Positions 17,595-25,418 are shown, counted from the stretch's first letter. The stretch: DNA of 44,471 bases from Burkholderiaceae bacterium (GCA_031253795.1 JAIRVR010000036.1:1-44471); one strand, 5' to 3'. The notes: a model not told the origin generated them from the letters alone. Program-made: numbers and translations.

Positions 17595-18362
17595 TCAGAG
17601 GTCAAGGTAGCCGGGGTCGCGCCGGTTCACGCGGCGCACCAGGTGGTCGAAGACATCGCGGGCGCCGCCATGTCCGTCATTGAAGGTCAGAGAATCGGCG
17701 TGGCAGCGCTGTGCCATGGCCTCGGCCACCATGCGTGGAGCCCCCATGGACAGGGTGGCCATCTGCACATCGCAGGCACGCTGCAGCGTCCAGAGCACGA
17801 CAAAGGCCTGGGGCAGGTCGCTGCCCCAGCTCAGCAGGCCATGGTTGCGCAGGATCACGGCCTTGCGGCGGCCTATGCTGGCCAGCAGGCGTGGCCCTTC
17901 GTCGGCATGGATGGTGATGCCCTCGAAGTCGTGGTACGCCACCATGCCATGGAGCTGGGCACTGTAGAAATTGCTTTGCGACAGGCCCTGCTCCAGGCAG
18001 GCCACACCCATGCCCGACGTGGTGTGCGTGTGCATCACGCAGTGCGCGCCGGGCAGTCCGTCATGGATGGCGGCGTGCACCACGAAGCCGGCCGGGTTGA
18101 CCGGATGGGGCGATCCGTCCAGCACCTCGCCGCGCAGGTTGATGCGCACCAGATTGCTGGCCGTGACCTCTTCGTAGTGCAGGCCGAAGGGGTTGATCAG
18201 GAACTGCTTTTCACCGCCGGTCACGCTGTCGGGCAGGCGCACGGTGATGTGGTTGTAGATCAGCTCGTCCCAGCCCAGCATGGCAAAGACACGGTAGCAG
18301 GCGGCCAGTTCGATGCGGGCGGCACGTTCGTCGGGATGCATGGCAGGGTGCGTGGGACTCAT
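17595..18362 (-). CDS. Class II aldolase/adducin-family protein
   Basis: This zinc-dependent aldolase or epimerase-like enzyme has 255 residues. The metal site is visible as His-Thr-His in VMHTHTTSGMG and a third histidine in ILRNHGLLSWG; YNHITVRLPD at the N-terminus is the family's substrate-phosphate or loop region. Members include fuculose-phosphate aldolase and ribulose-phosphate epimerase, but many bacterial paralogues are uncharacterised. The operon partner is a ketopantoate reductase-like enzyme, so a 2-oxo-acid-producing aldol cleavage followed by reduction is possible; this is inference. Its start overlaps the marR stop by four bases. Confidence 0.87.
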   Translation of the reverse strand: MSPTHPAMHPDERAARIELAACYRVFAMLGWDELIYNHITVRLPDSVTGGEKQFLINPFGLHYEEVTASNLVRINLRGEVLDGSPHPVNPAGFVVHAAIHDGLPGAHCVMHTHTTSGMGVACLEQGLSQSNFYSAQLHGMVAYHDFEGITIHADEGPRLLASIGRRKAVILRNHGLLSWGSDLPQAFVVLWTLQRACDVQMATLSMGAPRMVAEAMAQRCHADSLTFNDGHGGARDVFDHLVRRVNRRDPGYLDL

Positions 18363-18925
18363 GGCAGTTCATCGTGGGCAGTGGGGGAAGGCGATGCGGC
18401 GGGCCCGGACTCCAGGCCGTTGTCCAGGGCCAGGGAGGCTCCGTCGAGCTTGTCCAGGATGCGGTCCAGCATGGCGCGCTCCTCACGGGTCAGCGCATTC
18501 AGCAGCGCCGCCTGGTAGGGCCTGGCGCGGGCCAGCACGGTGTCGAAAACGGCCTGGCCCGAGGCGCTGAGCTGCAGCAGCTGGCGCCGGGCATGCATGG
18601 GGTCGGCGCGGCTGAGCACCCAGCCGCGGTCGATCAGCGGCTGCAGGGCCCGGCTGATCTGTGCCTTGTCCATCAGACTCAGGCGCGACAGCGCGCTGGC
18701 ATGCAGCTCGCCATGGCGCTGGATCTGCCCCATCAGCCGCCATTCCGTCAGCCCCACGGGCGAGGCCGGCGCGATGTAGTGGCGCGTCACCCGGGTCTGC
18801 AGGGCATTGGACAGCGCGCCCAGGCGAAAGGTCAGGAACTGCTCGAGCGCCAGCGTGCGGCTGCACACCGGGGTCTCGGCGCGGTCGCCGCTGGAGTTGG
18901 TGGCAGGTCTGCGGGTGGAAGGCAT
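18359..18925 (-). CDS. MarR-family transcriptional regulator
   Basis: This winged-helix regulator of 188 residues has a dimerisation helix region (LEQFLTFRLGALSNALQ), GLTEWRLMGQI, the recognition helix LSLMDKAQISRALQPLIDRGWV and the wing SRADPMHARRQLLQLSASG. It opens an operon with the class II aldolase and the ketopantoate reductase-like gene; ATGA overlap couples it to the aldolase. A perfect palindrome at 18966-18987 lies just upstream and is the likely autoregulatory operator. The ATG at 18923-18925 is chosen because the predicted transcription start is close to the alternative ATG at 18956-18958, which would make that form leaderless and 11 residues longer. Confidence 0.9.
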   Translation of the reverse strand: MPSTRRPATNSSGDRAETPVCSRTLALEQFLTFRLGALSNALQTRVTRHYIAPASPVGLTEWRLMGQIQRHGELHASALSRLSLMDKAQISRALQPLIDRGWVLSRADPMHARRQLLQLSASGQAVFDTVLARARPYQAALLNALTREERAMLDRILDKLDGASLALDNGLESGPAASPSPTAHDELP

Positions 18926-18964
18926 GGCGCGGCGGCAATGGAAGTGGATCGCCGCCATCCTCGC

Positions 18965-18994
18965 TTAATGTTGACTTATCAACATTAGTGACAA
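18965..18994 (-). promoter_or_regulatory. MarR operator (perfect palindrome) overlapping a promoter
   Basis: TAATGTTGA (18966-18974) and TCAACATTA (18979-18987) are exact inverted repeats around CTTA, a 22-bp dyad. On the minus strand TTGTCA (18994-18989) and CATTAA (18970-18965) form a -35/-10 pair with 18-base spacing, so a bound dimer would block polymerase. Size and symmetry suit a MarR dimer; assignment to this MarR is by position. Confidence 0.65.
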
Positions 18995-19000
18995 CCCGAG

Positions 19001-19028
19001 GGACCACCGGCCCCGCCTGGCCTGGTCC
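19001..19028. other. Hairpin after the indole-cluster operon
   Basis: GGACCA/TGGTCC with inner GGCC/GGCC arms forms an imperfect hairpin just beyond the 19038 stop. No T run follows on the minus strand, so it may be a Rho-assisted end or an mRNA-stabilising structure. Confidence 0.35.
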
Positions 19029-19037
19029 TGGATGGCG

Positions 19038-20273
19038 TCAGCGCGCCATCAAGGTGTTGGAAGGCAGTGTCTCGTCCAGCAGTTTGCGCGCCGTCTCCAC
19101 CCCCGCCACCGGCAGCAGCGCCGGGTCCAGCAGACCCACCTGGACCAGGACGCTGGCCTGGTCCCAGTAGATGTGCTCGTGGTAGAGCTTGTCGCCGCGG
19201 AACTTGACCACGGCCAGCAGCGGTATCTCCACGCGCCGGCCCGTGGGCGCGACGCCGGGCAGCATCCACGGGATCTCGGTGGTGTGCGTGAAGCAGAACA
19301 GCAGCTCGTCCACCACCTGGGTGGCGCCCACGGTGCGCGAGATCGGCGTGAGCGACGTGTCGGGCGGATTGCTGTTGACGAAGTGGTTCGTATAGAAGGC
19401 GTGCAGGTTCCTGAAGCCCACGCCGCCCGTCATGGTCGGTATGTGGTTCACATAGGGCTCGGCCACCATGGTGGCCATGGTGTCGTCCACGTTGCGCGTG
19501 GCGAACTCGTATTCGCAATGCCGGTCCCACAGCGCGGCCAGGTCGAAATGCGGCCCCATGGCGGCCTTGAGCGTGGCGATGCTGCGCTCATGCGCCATCA
19601 GTGCCGAGGCACGGTGGAAATGCTCGCCGCCCTTGCGCGCGAAGGCATGGTCCACTCCGGGGTAGACATGCACCTGCACGCCGGGCCGCCCGCGCAGGGA
19701 CTGCACGATGCGCTCGCGGGCCTCGGGCGGACAAAAGCCGTCCAGTTCGGCCACATGCAGGGTCAGGCGGCAGCCGATGCGGTCGGCCTCGTCCAGCGCG
19801 GTGTCGATGCCCACGCCGTAGTAGCCCACGGCGGCATCGGCGTCCGTGCGGCAGGCCGCCAGATAGGCCAGCTTGCCGCCCAGGCAAAAGCCCAGCACGC
19901 CCACCTTGCCATCCTCCACCTCGGGCCGCTGGCGCAGCGCGGTGATGCAGGCCTGGATGTCCTGCACGCCGCGCGCTTCGTCAAAGCCCTTGTAGAAGGC
20001 GAAGGCCTGCTGCCAGTCCTCGGGCGTATAGCCCAGTTCCACATCGGGCTGCTGGCGCCAAAACAGGTCGGGCACCAGGACCACATAGCCTTCCTCGGCG
20101 TAATAGTCGGCCACCTCGCGCATGGTCGCGTTGACGCCGAAGATTTCCTGGGCCAGCACCAGGCCCGGGCCCTTGCCCGAGCGCGGCACGGCCAGATAGG
20201 CGTTGAAGCTGCCGCTGCCGTCGCCGGCCTGGATGCGAACGTGGCTGCCGGCCTTGGGATCTTGGGGCTGCAT
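19038..20273 (-). CDS. iifA: Dienelactone hydrolase-fold protein fused to a SnoaL/NTF2-like domain (IifA-like)
   Basis: The 411-residue protein has an N-terminal dienelactone hydrolase domain (about 1-240) with the nucleophile elbow GFCLGG (Cys130), Asp178 and His209; Glu43 in QEIFGV matches the DLH glutamate. The four residues are each shifted by the same offset from classical DLH (Glu36, Cys123, Asp171, His202). A second domain (about 243-411) looks SnoaL/NTF2-like (WDRHCEYEFATRNVDDTMATMV, WMLPGVAPTGRRVEIP, HIYWDQASVLVQVGLL). It ends an operon with a StyA-like oxygenase, flavin reductase and SDR, the gene set of the iif indole pathway, in which IifA forms anthranilate from 3-hydroxyindolin-2-one. 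The iifA name rests on this context and recollection. The start at 20271-20273 follows GGAGAGAC. Confidence 0.72.
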   Translation of the reverse strand: MQPQDPKAGSHVRIQAGDGSGSFNAYLAVPRSGKGPGLVLAQEIFGVNATMREVADYYAEEGYVVLVPDLFWRQQPDVELGYTPEDWQQAFAFYKGFDEARGVQDIQACITALRQRPEVEDGKVGVLGFCLGGKLAYLAACRTDADAAVGYYGVGIDTALDEADRIGCRLTLHVAELDGFCPPEARERIVQSLRGRPGVQVHVYPGVDHAFARKGGEHFHRASALMAHERSIATLKAAMGPHFDLAALWDRHCEYEFATRNVDDTMATMVAEPYVNHIPTMTGGVGFRNLHAFYTNHFVNSNPPDTSLTPISRTVGATQVVDELLFCFTHTTEIPWMLPGVAPTGRRVEIPLLAVVKFRGDKLYHEHIYWDQASVLVQVGLLDPALLPVAGVETARKLLDETLPSNTLMAR

Positions 20274-20311
20274 GGGATGTCTCTCCGGTTCAAGGTGGGG
20301 GATGGATGTCT

Positions 20312-20830
20312 TCATGCCAGGCATTCGGGATGCCGGTGGGTGAGCTGATAGTAGCCCGAGTGGAACACCAGGGGTTCTCCGTCGAAGCGCTCGTAGCACT
20401 CGACCTCGCCGATGAAGATCAGGTGGTCGCCACCGTCGTACTGCCGAAGGTTGCGGCATACGAAGCGCGCGATGACGCCATCGATCAGGGGCAGACCGGC
20501 CACGCCCTCGCAGCAGTCCAGGCCGCCGAACTTGTCGGCCTGGGGCGTGGCGAAACGCCGCGACAAATGGTGCTGGTGCGCGGCCAGCACATGGATGGCG
20601 AAGTGGCTGGCGCCCGTGAAATCCGCCGCGCTGGGCGCCTGGCGCGACAGGCTCCACAGCACCAGGGGCGGGTCCAGCGATACCGACGAGAACGAATTGG
20701 CCGTCATGCCCACGCGCCGGCCATCGCCGGCACGCGTGGTGATGACGGTGACGCCGGTGGCGAACCGCCCCAGCGCCCGGCGCAGGTCGCGCCGGTCCAG
20801 GCCGGCGGGCGAGGTCGTGGCTTGCTGCAT
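20312..20830 (-). CDS. iifD: Flavin reductase of a two-component monooxygenase (IifD-like)
   Basis: This 172-residue NAD(P)H:flavin oxidoreductase belongs to the HpaC/StyB/DIM6-NTAB family and supplies reduced FAD to the adjacent oxygenase. Motifs are LRRALGRFATGVTVITTR, GMTANSFSSVSLDPPLVLWSL (flavin-binding), FAIHVLAAHQ and the C-terminal YHSGYYQL-like FHSGYYQLTHR. The start ATG at 20828-20830 begins 13 bases after the stop of the oxygenase gene, so the two are probably translated together. The iifD name reflects the operon content; biochemically StyB-like is certain enough, the indole assignment is inferred. Confidence 0.8.
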   Translation of the reverse strand: MQQATTSPAGLDRRDLRRALGRFATGVTVITTRAGDGRRVGMTANSFSSVSLDPPLVLWSLSRQAPSAADFTGASHFAIHVLAAHQHHLSRRFATPQADKFGGLDCCEGVAGLPLIDGVIARFVCRNLRQYDGGDHLIFIGEVECYERFDGEPLVFHSGYYQLTHRHPECLA

Positions 20831-20843
20831 GGCGTGCTCCCGC

Positions 20844-22085
20844 TCAGGCCGCGACGGCGGCGCAGCTTTCGATGTAATGCCGGGCCTCGTCCGGGTCCGT
20901 GAACCACGGGAAAAAGGTGCGGGGATCGTCGAAGCCGTTGGCAAAGGCGCTGGCCAGCGGCGGCACGCTGCCCGCGCTGGCCAGCAGCTGCAGTACATGG
21001 GGCGGCGGCGGCGCCAGCAGCATGTTCGTCCACTGCGTGACCCACTGGGCATAGCCGAACCAGTAACGGTCGAAGGTCTGCTGCATCCAGGGCGCGTCGA
21101 AGGCCGAACCCGCGCGCGCCACGATGCTTTGCAGATAGCTGTGGGCGCACTTGGCTGCATTGTTCGAACCCTGGCCCGTGATCGGATCGTTGAGCACCAC
21201 CACATCCCCCATGCCCAGGACCTTGCGCCCCGAAGGCAGGGTGGCCACGGGCTTGCGCACCGTGGGCGCGAAGCGGCCCGCCAGGATGCCGTTGTCGTCG
21301 GTCAGCTCGATGTGCCTGCAGCGCCCTGCCTCCCAGGGCACGAAGCGCTCCAGGATCCAGCGGCTGCGCTCCAGGTGCATGGCGGGCGTGTCCACATCGG
21401 CCCAGCAGTCCATGGGGCCGCCGGGCAGCCCTTCGAAGACCATGATCTCGCAAGGGCCCGTGGTGGTCAGCGCCGGAAAGGCGAAATACTCGCCCACGCC
21501 GGGAATCAGGTTGAAGCACACGGCGGAATGCGGCTGGCGCGGCGCCATGCCCCGCACATAGGTCAGCGCCAGGGCGCGCTGGGGCTGGTCGAAGCGGGAC
21601 TTGCGCGCGTCGCGCTCGAACAGCCGCGAGATCTCGCCCTTGCCGCTGGCCACCACGGTCAGGTCGTGGCGGAGCGCGCAGGCCTCCAGTTCCTCGACGC
21701 CCACGTCCTGCAGCACCAGCTCGCCACCGCGGCGCTCAAACATGTCCATCCAGGCGGGAATCTTCAGGCGCTGGTCCACCGACTGGGCACCGGCGTTCAG
21801 GCGCGCCACCCAGTCCACGGCCCGCTCACCGCCGCCATCCGCCTGGGGCACGGCCAGACCGATGCCTTCGACCCAGGGGCATTCCTTCCCCCACAGGTCC
21901 AGGCCCAGGTCGCGCTCGATCTGCAGCGCACTGTGGAACATGCACTGGCTGGACATGACCCGGCCCCGGGCAATGTCCTGCGCCGTGCGGTTGCTGTACA
22001 GCGTGACCTCGTGGCCCGCGGCCAGCAGGCCCAGGCCCAGTTGCAGGCCCGACTGGCCGGCGCCGACGATGGCAATGCGTTGCAT
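20844..22085 (-). CDS. iifC: StyA-like FAD-dependent monooxygenase (indole/styrene oxygenase, IifC-like)
   Basis: This 413-residue single-component oxygenase subunit uses FADH2 from the flavin reductase encoded next. It has the Rossmann motif IVGAGQSGLQLGLGLL at 6-21, a StyA-like block (TLYSNRTAQDIARGRVMSSQCMFHSAL) and the late flavin motif GMGDVVVLNDPITGQGSNNAAK. Relatives epoxidise styrene and indole. Together with an SDR, a DLH-like protein and an AraC regulator it matches iif clusters, in which IifC/IifD oxidise indole at C2-C3. A styrene route is less likely because no styrene oxide isomerase or phenylacetaldehyde dehydrogenase is present. The start ATG at 22083-22085 gives MQRIAIVGAG. 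Confidence 0.78.
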   Translation of the reverse strand: MQRIAIVGAGQSGLQLGLGLLAAGHEVTLYSNRTAQDIARGRVMSSQCMFHSALQIERDLGLDLWGKECPWVEGIGLAVPQADGGGERAVDWVARLNAGAQSVDQRLKIPAWMDMFERRGGELVLQDVGVEELEACALRHDLTVVASGKGEISRLFERDARKSRFDQPQRALALTYVRGMAPRQPHSAVCFNLIPGVGEYFAFPALTTTGPCEIMVFEGLPGGPMDCWADVDTPAMHLERSRWILERFVPWEAGRCRHIELTDDNGILAGRFAPTVRKPVATLPSGRKVLGMGDVVVLNDPITGQGSNNAAKCAHSYLQSIVARAGSAFDAPWMQQTFDRYWFGYAQWVTQWTNMLLAPPPPHVLQLLASAGSVPPLASAFANGFDDPRTFFPWFTDPDEARHYIESCAAVAA

Positions 22086-22113
22086 GGTGGTCTCCTTTGC
22101 GCTGTGCGCGGGG

Positions 22114-22905
22114 CTATTCCATCAGTTGGGGAATGGCGGCGACAGCGCGCTCCGGGCCCATGGCCCCGTAGCCGCCATCCACCGCGTAATCGGCGCCCGT
22201 GACGAAGCTGGCATGCTCCGAGCACAGGAACAGCACGACCTGGGCCACCTCCCAGGGATCGCCCACGCGCCCCAGCAGGTGAAAGGGTGCGGCCACGCGG
22301 TCGGTCCTGGCGCGGTCGCCGCCGCTGAGCCGGTCCATCACCGCCGACCAGGTCCAGCCCGGCGACACGCTGTTGACACGGATGCCGTCGGCCGCCATGT
22401 CCATGGCCATGCTGCGTGTCAGCTGCGCCATGGCGGCCTTTCCCACGGGGTACAGCCAGCGCCCGGTCTGCGCCACGTGGGCCGAGATGCTGGTGAAGTT
22501 GACCACGGCCCCTCCCCCGGCCGCCACCATGTGCGGGTGAACGGCCTGCAGCATGGCCACGGCGCTGGCCACGTTCACATTGAAGGCGGCCAGCCAGTCG
22601 GCGCGCGGCGAGGCAAAGCCCTGGTCCAGGTAGGAGCAGGCCAGGTTGACCAGGAAATGCACTCCGCCGTGGCGCTCGGCCGCCATGGCCACGCAGGCGC
22701 GGACCTGGCCGTCGTCGGTGATGTCGGTGCGCACGAAGCGGGCGCCGTGGCCCAGGCTGTCGGCCAGGGCCTGGCCACCGGCTTCGTCGATGTCGGCTAT
22801 GGTGACCTTCACGCCCGCCGCGTGCATGGCGCGCACCACGCCCGCGCCTATCAATGTGGCGCCGCCGGTGACGATGGCGCTCCTGCCTTCGAGTCCCTGG
22901 AACAT
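22114..22905 (-). CDS. iifB: Short-chain dehydrogenase/reductase (IifB-like)
   Basis: This 263-residue NAD(P)-dependent SDR opens the four-gene operon. It has the nucleotide site VTGGATLIGAG (12-22), acidic DITDD near 61-65, catalytic serine in NFTSIS, Tyr152 and Lys156 in LYPVGKAAM, and SPGWTWS after the sixth strand. The usual NNAG motif reads NLAC (87-90), an uncommon change. In iif clusters the SDR converts the dihydrodiol to 3-hydroxyindolin-2-one and so prevents indigo formation; that assignment here is by context. The start ATG at 22903-22905 is preceded by GGGGAGAG. The gene diverges from the AraC regulator with 182 bases between starts. Confidence 0.78.
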   Translation of the reverse strand: MFQGLEGRSAIVTGGATLIGAGVVRAMHAAGVKVTIADIDEAGGQALADSLGHGARFVRTDITDDGQVRACVAMAAERHGGVHFLVNLACSYLDQGFASPRADWLAAFNVNVASAVAMLQAVHPHMVAAGGGAVVNFTSISAHVAQTGRWLYPVGKAAMAQLTRSMAMDMAADGIRVNSVSPGWTWSAVMDRLSGGDRARTDRVAAPFHLLGRVGDPWEVAQVVLFLCSEHASFVTGADYAVDGGYGAMGPERAVAAIPQLME

Positions 22906-23087
22906 GGGCTTGCTCTCCCCGAGTGTGGTTCGCAGGCCGGGCTGGCCTGTGGAAACACAGCTTAGGCAGCGCCTTCGCGCACACCTGTCCGGCAAACGCA
23001 GGCCCTGTCCCTGGCGCGCAGCTTTTGCGGGGCCGGGATTGCTCCGAATTGTGGCTGCCGGGGCTTTTTGCTAGCGTCTGCCCTGCT

Positions 23088-24086
23088 ATGCCCACCGCCG
23101 TGCACACACCGCTGCCGCTGCAGCGCTACCGGCTTTTCGAAAGCCACGACATGGACGAGGCCCGCGAAAGCGTGGCCCGCGTCTTCTGTCCGCACGGCCT
23201 GGGCCTGCTGCGACCCCGCGCCGAACTCGATGCCTGCCACCACAGCGCCCGGCTGTTTCGCGACGTCAGCCTCAACTACGTGCAGTACGGCCCCGGCGTG
23301 CACATCGAGCCCGGCTATCTGCGGGACTTCTTCCTGCTGCAGATTCCGTTGCGCGGCGGTGCCGACATCCGCTGCGGCAGCCAGCAGGTACAGGCCTCGG
23401 CCCGCCTGGCCTCCCTGCCCTCGCCCACCGAGCCGCTGTCCATGCGCTGGGCCGACGACAGCCCCCACCTCATCGTGCGCGTGGCACGCGCGGCCCTGCT
23501 CTCGCGCCTGGAGTCGCTGCTGCAGGCCCCCGTGGGGCCGCCCCTGGTCTTCGCGCTGGGCGTGCCCCTGGACCAGCCGGCCCTGGCCCCCCTGGTGCAC
23601 TTCATCGACTACCTGCGCCATACCCTGGACGCCGGCAACGACCTGCAGGCCAGGGACGCCCTGGCCCGGCATGCCGAGGAATACCTGGTGTCCACCCTGC
23701 TGATGACGGCGGCCCACAGCCACAGCCCGGCCCTGGCCGGCGATGGCAGGCGCAGCCTGTTGCCACGCGGCGTGCGACGTGCCCAGGAATACATGCAGGC
23801 CCATGCCGATCAGCCCCTGTCGCTGGCCGATCTGTGCCGCGAGGCCGGCTGCAGCGCGCGCAGCCTGCAGACCGCTTTCCGCCAGCATGCAGGCCTGGGG
23901 CCCATGGAGTTCCTGCGCCAGCTGCGCCTGGACCGGGCGCGCGCCGAGCTGCAGGCCGGCGCGGGCGCCAGCGTGCGCGAGGTCGCGCACCGGTACGGCT
24001 TTCTGCATCTGGGCCATTTCGCGGCCCAGTACCGCGGCCGCTTCGGCGAACGCCCCTCGGAAACGGCGGGGCGGCGCCCCGCATAG
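23088..24086 (+). CDS. AraC-family transcriptional regulator of the indole-type cluster
   Basis: This 332-residue regulator has an N-terminal effector domain of the AraC_binding_2 (AraC/XylS) type (about 40-200; VSLNYVQYGPGVHIEPGYLRDFFLLQIPLRG) and a C-terminal double HTH (about 230-325; LSLADLCREAGCSARSLQTAFRQHAGLGPMEFLRQLRLDRAR). It diverges from the SDR-oxygenase-reductase-DLH operon and is the obvious candidate activator, as in iif/ind clusters. The start at ATG 23088 gives MPTAVHTPLPLQRY. A weak TTGTGG-17-TAGCGT promoter pattern lies at 23049-23077. It converges with the next SDR gene, one base apart. Confidence 0.9.
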   Translation: MPTAVHTPLPLQRYRLFESHDMDEARESVARVFCPHGLGLLRPRAELDACHHSARLFRDVSLNYVQYGPGVHIEPGYLRDFFLLQIPLRGGADIRCGSQQVQASARLASLPSPTEPLSMRWADDSPHLIVRVARAALLSRLESLLQAPVGPPLVFALGVPLDQPALAPLVHFIDYLRHTLDAGNDLQARDALARHAEEYLVSTLLMTAAHSHSPALAGDGRRSLLPRGVRRAQEYMQAHADQPLSLADLCREAGCSARSLQTAFRQHAGLGPMEFLRQLRLDRARAELQAGAGASVREVAHRYGFLHLGHFAAQYRGRFGERPSETAGRRPA

Positions 24087-24087
24087 A

Positions 24088-24852
24088 TCAGCCCCGGCCC
24101 ACGAAAGGCATCTTGGTCGCCATCACGGTGTGGAACAGCACATTGGCCTCCAGCGGCAGGCTGGCCATGTACAGCACCGACTGACCGACCACGTCCACAT
24201 CGATGGTGGGTTCCACCGCGATCTCGCCATGGGCCTGGGGCACGCCCCGGGCCATGCGCGCGGCCAGATCGGTCATGGCATTGCCGATGTCGATCTGGCC
24301 CACGGCGATGTCCCAGGCGCGGCCATCGAGAGCGGCCGTCTTGGTCAGTCCCATGACCGCATGCTTGGTCGCCGTGTAGGCCATGGAGTTGGGGCGCGGT
24401 GCATGCGCCGAGATCGAGCCGTTGTTGATGATGCGACCGCCCCGCGGCGACTGGTCGCGCATGGTGCGAAAGGCCTGCTGCAGGCAATAGAACATGCCGT
24501 TGAGGTTGACGTCCACCACCTCGCGCCACTGTGCGGGCGTCCAGTCCAGGAAGGAGCCCGGGGGGTTGCCGCGGCCGGCGTTGTTGAACAGCAGGTCCAC
24601 GCGCCCGAAGCGCTGCACGGTGTGCGCGAACAGCCGCTCCACGGCCACGGGATCGCACACATCGGTGGCCAGCGCCTGCACGCGGTCGCCGGTGTCCAGG
24701 CGCTGGCGCGCCTCGGCCACCACCTCGTCCAGCAGCGCCTGCCGGCGCCCGGCCAGCATCACCTGGTAGCCCGCTGCGGCCAGCGCCAGCGCCACGGCCT
24801 TGCCAATGCCCGTGCCGCCTCCGGTGACCACGGCTGTCTTGCCCACATTCAT
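24088..24852 (-). CDS. Short-chain dehydrogenase/reductase
   Basis: This is a classical SDR of 254 residues, with [11 protein letters not shown] near the N-terminus, [11 protein letters not shown], the serine in [12 protein letters not shown] and the Tyr-Lys pair in [12 protein letters not shown]. No substrate can be assigned. Its last base is one nucleotide from the convergent araC stop, and upstream it diverges from arsR with 180 bases between starts, so it belongs to neither neighbouring operon. Three in-frame ATG codons lie within 12 bases; the one at 24850-24852 has GGAG six bases upstream and gives [12 protein letters not shown], so it is used. Confidence 0.87.
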   Translation of the reverse strand: MNVGKTAVVTGGGTGIGKAVALALAAAGYQVMLAGRRQALLDEVVAEARQRLDTGDRVQALATDVCDPVAVERLFAHTVQRFGRVDLLFNNAGRGNPPGSFLDWTPAQWREVVDVNLNGMFYCLQQAFRTMRDQSPRGGRIINNGSISAHAPRPNSMAYTATKHAVMGLTKTAALDGRAWDIAVGQIDIGNAMTDLAARMARGVPQAHGEIAVEPTIDVDVVGQSVLYMASLPLEANVLFHTVMATKMPFVGRG

Positions 24853-24982
24853 GCCCATCTCCATCCTCTGTCGGCGGGCCGCCAGCTGCCCAGGGTTGGA
24901 ACGGGGCCGCGCCACAAAGCTGGCGGTGGTGCGGCCAGGCATTGTCGCGCGCCGGAGCGCGCACCGCTGTCCGCTGCGCATC

Positions 24983-25025
24983 TCGATGCATCGATATTTC
25001 CATATTTATTGAAATATTGCATAAT
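24983..25025 (+). promoter_or_regulatory. arsR promoter with two operator-like dyads
   Basis: A 12-bp palindrome TCGATGCATCGA (24983-24994) abuts an inverted repeat ATATTTC (24994-25000) / GAAATAT (25011-25017). TTTCCA (24997-25002) and CATAAT (25020-25025), 17 bases apart, form a sigma-70-like promoter inside the second dyad. The region is strikingly AT-rich for this genome. The -10 ends 7 bases before the arsR ATG, so transcription would start at or next to the start codon. Confidence 0.65.
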
Positions 25026-25032
25026 CGTCCGC

Positions 25033-25356
25033 ATGAACGAAGCACAAGCCGTCGACGCCCTGGCCGCCCTGGCCCATCCGCTGCGCCTGCGCATCTTCCG
25101 CGCCCTGGTCGTCGCAGGTCCGCAGGGACTGACGCCGGGCGTGATGTCGCAGGCCCTGGAGACGGCCAACACCACGCTGTCCTTTCACCTCAAGGAGCTC
25201 AGCCGCGCAGGCCTGGTCACACAGGAACGCTCCAGCCGCCATCTGATCTACCGCGCGTCCTTCGAACAGATGGACGGCCTGATGGCCTACCTCACCGAAA
25301 ACTGCTGCCAGGGCGCGGACTGCGCCGTAGCGCCGGCCAAGGCCAGCTGCTGCTGA
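25033..25356 (+). CDS. arsR: ArsR-family arsenical-responsive repressor
   Basis: This winged-helix repressor of 107 residues heads the arsenic operon. The HTH region spans about residues 10-75 ([50 protein letters not shown]). The classical alpha-3 ELCVCDL metal site is absent; instead Cys91, Cys92 and Cys97 (CCQGADC) and a terminal Cys106-Cys107 pair lie in the C-terminal tail, like the C-terminal As(III) site of the Acidithiobacillus ferrooxidans type. The start ATG at 25033 lies very close to the predicted promoter, suggesting a leaderless or nearly leaderless mRNA. Next gene: arsB, 62 bases away. Confidence 0.93.
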   Translation: MNEAQAVDALAALAHPLRLRIFRALVVAGPQGLTPGVMSQALETANTTLSFHLKELSRAGLVTQERSSRHLIYRASFEQMDGLMAYLTENCCQGADCAVAPAKASCC

Positions 25357-25418
25357 CACCCGCATCCCGTGGCCCCCCGCGGACCCGCCGCGCACGGCCA
25401 CCCATCCCGTCCCCACCC

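Noticed and set aside
20844..22085. Styrene degradation as the role of the StyA-like oxygenase
   Set aside because: No styrene oxide isomerase or phenylacetaldehyde dehydrogenase is nearby; the SDR, DLH-like and AraC neighbours fit the indole route better.
22962..24017. A 351-codon minus-strand open frame opposite the AraC regulator
   Set aside because: The AraC protein has both its effector domain and double HTH on the plus strand; the antisense product resembles nothing.
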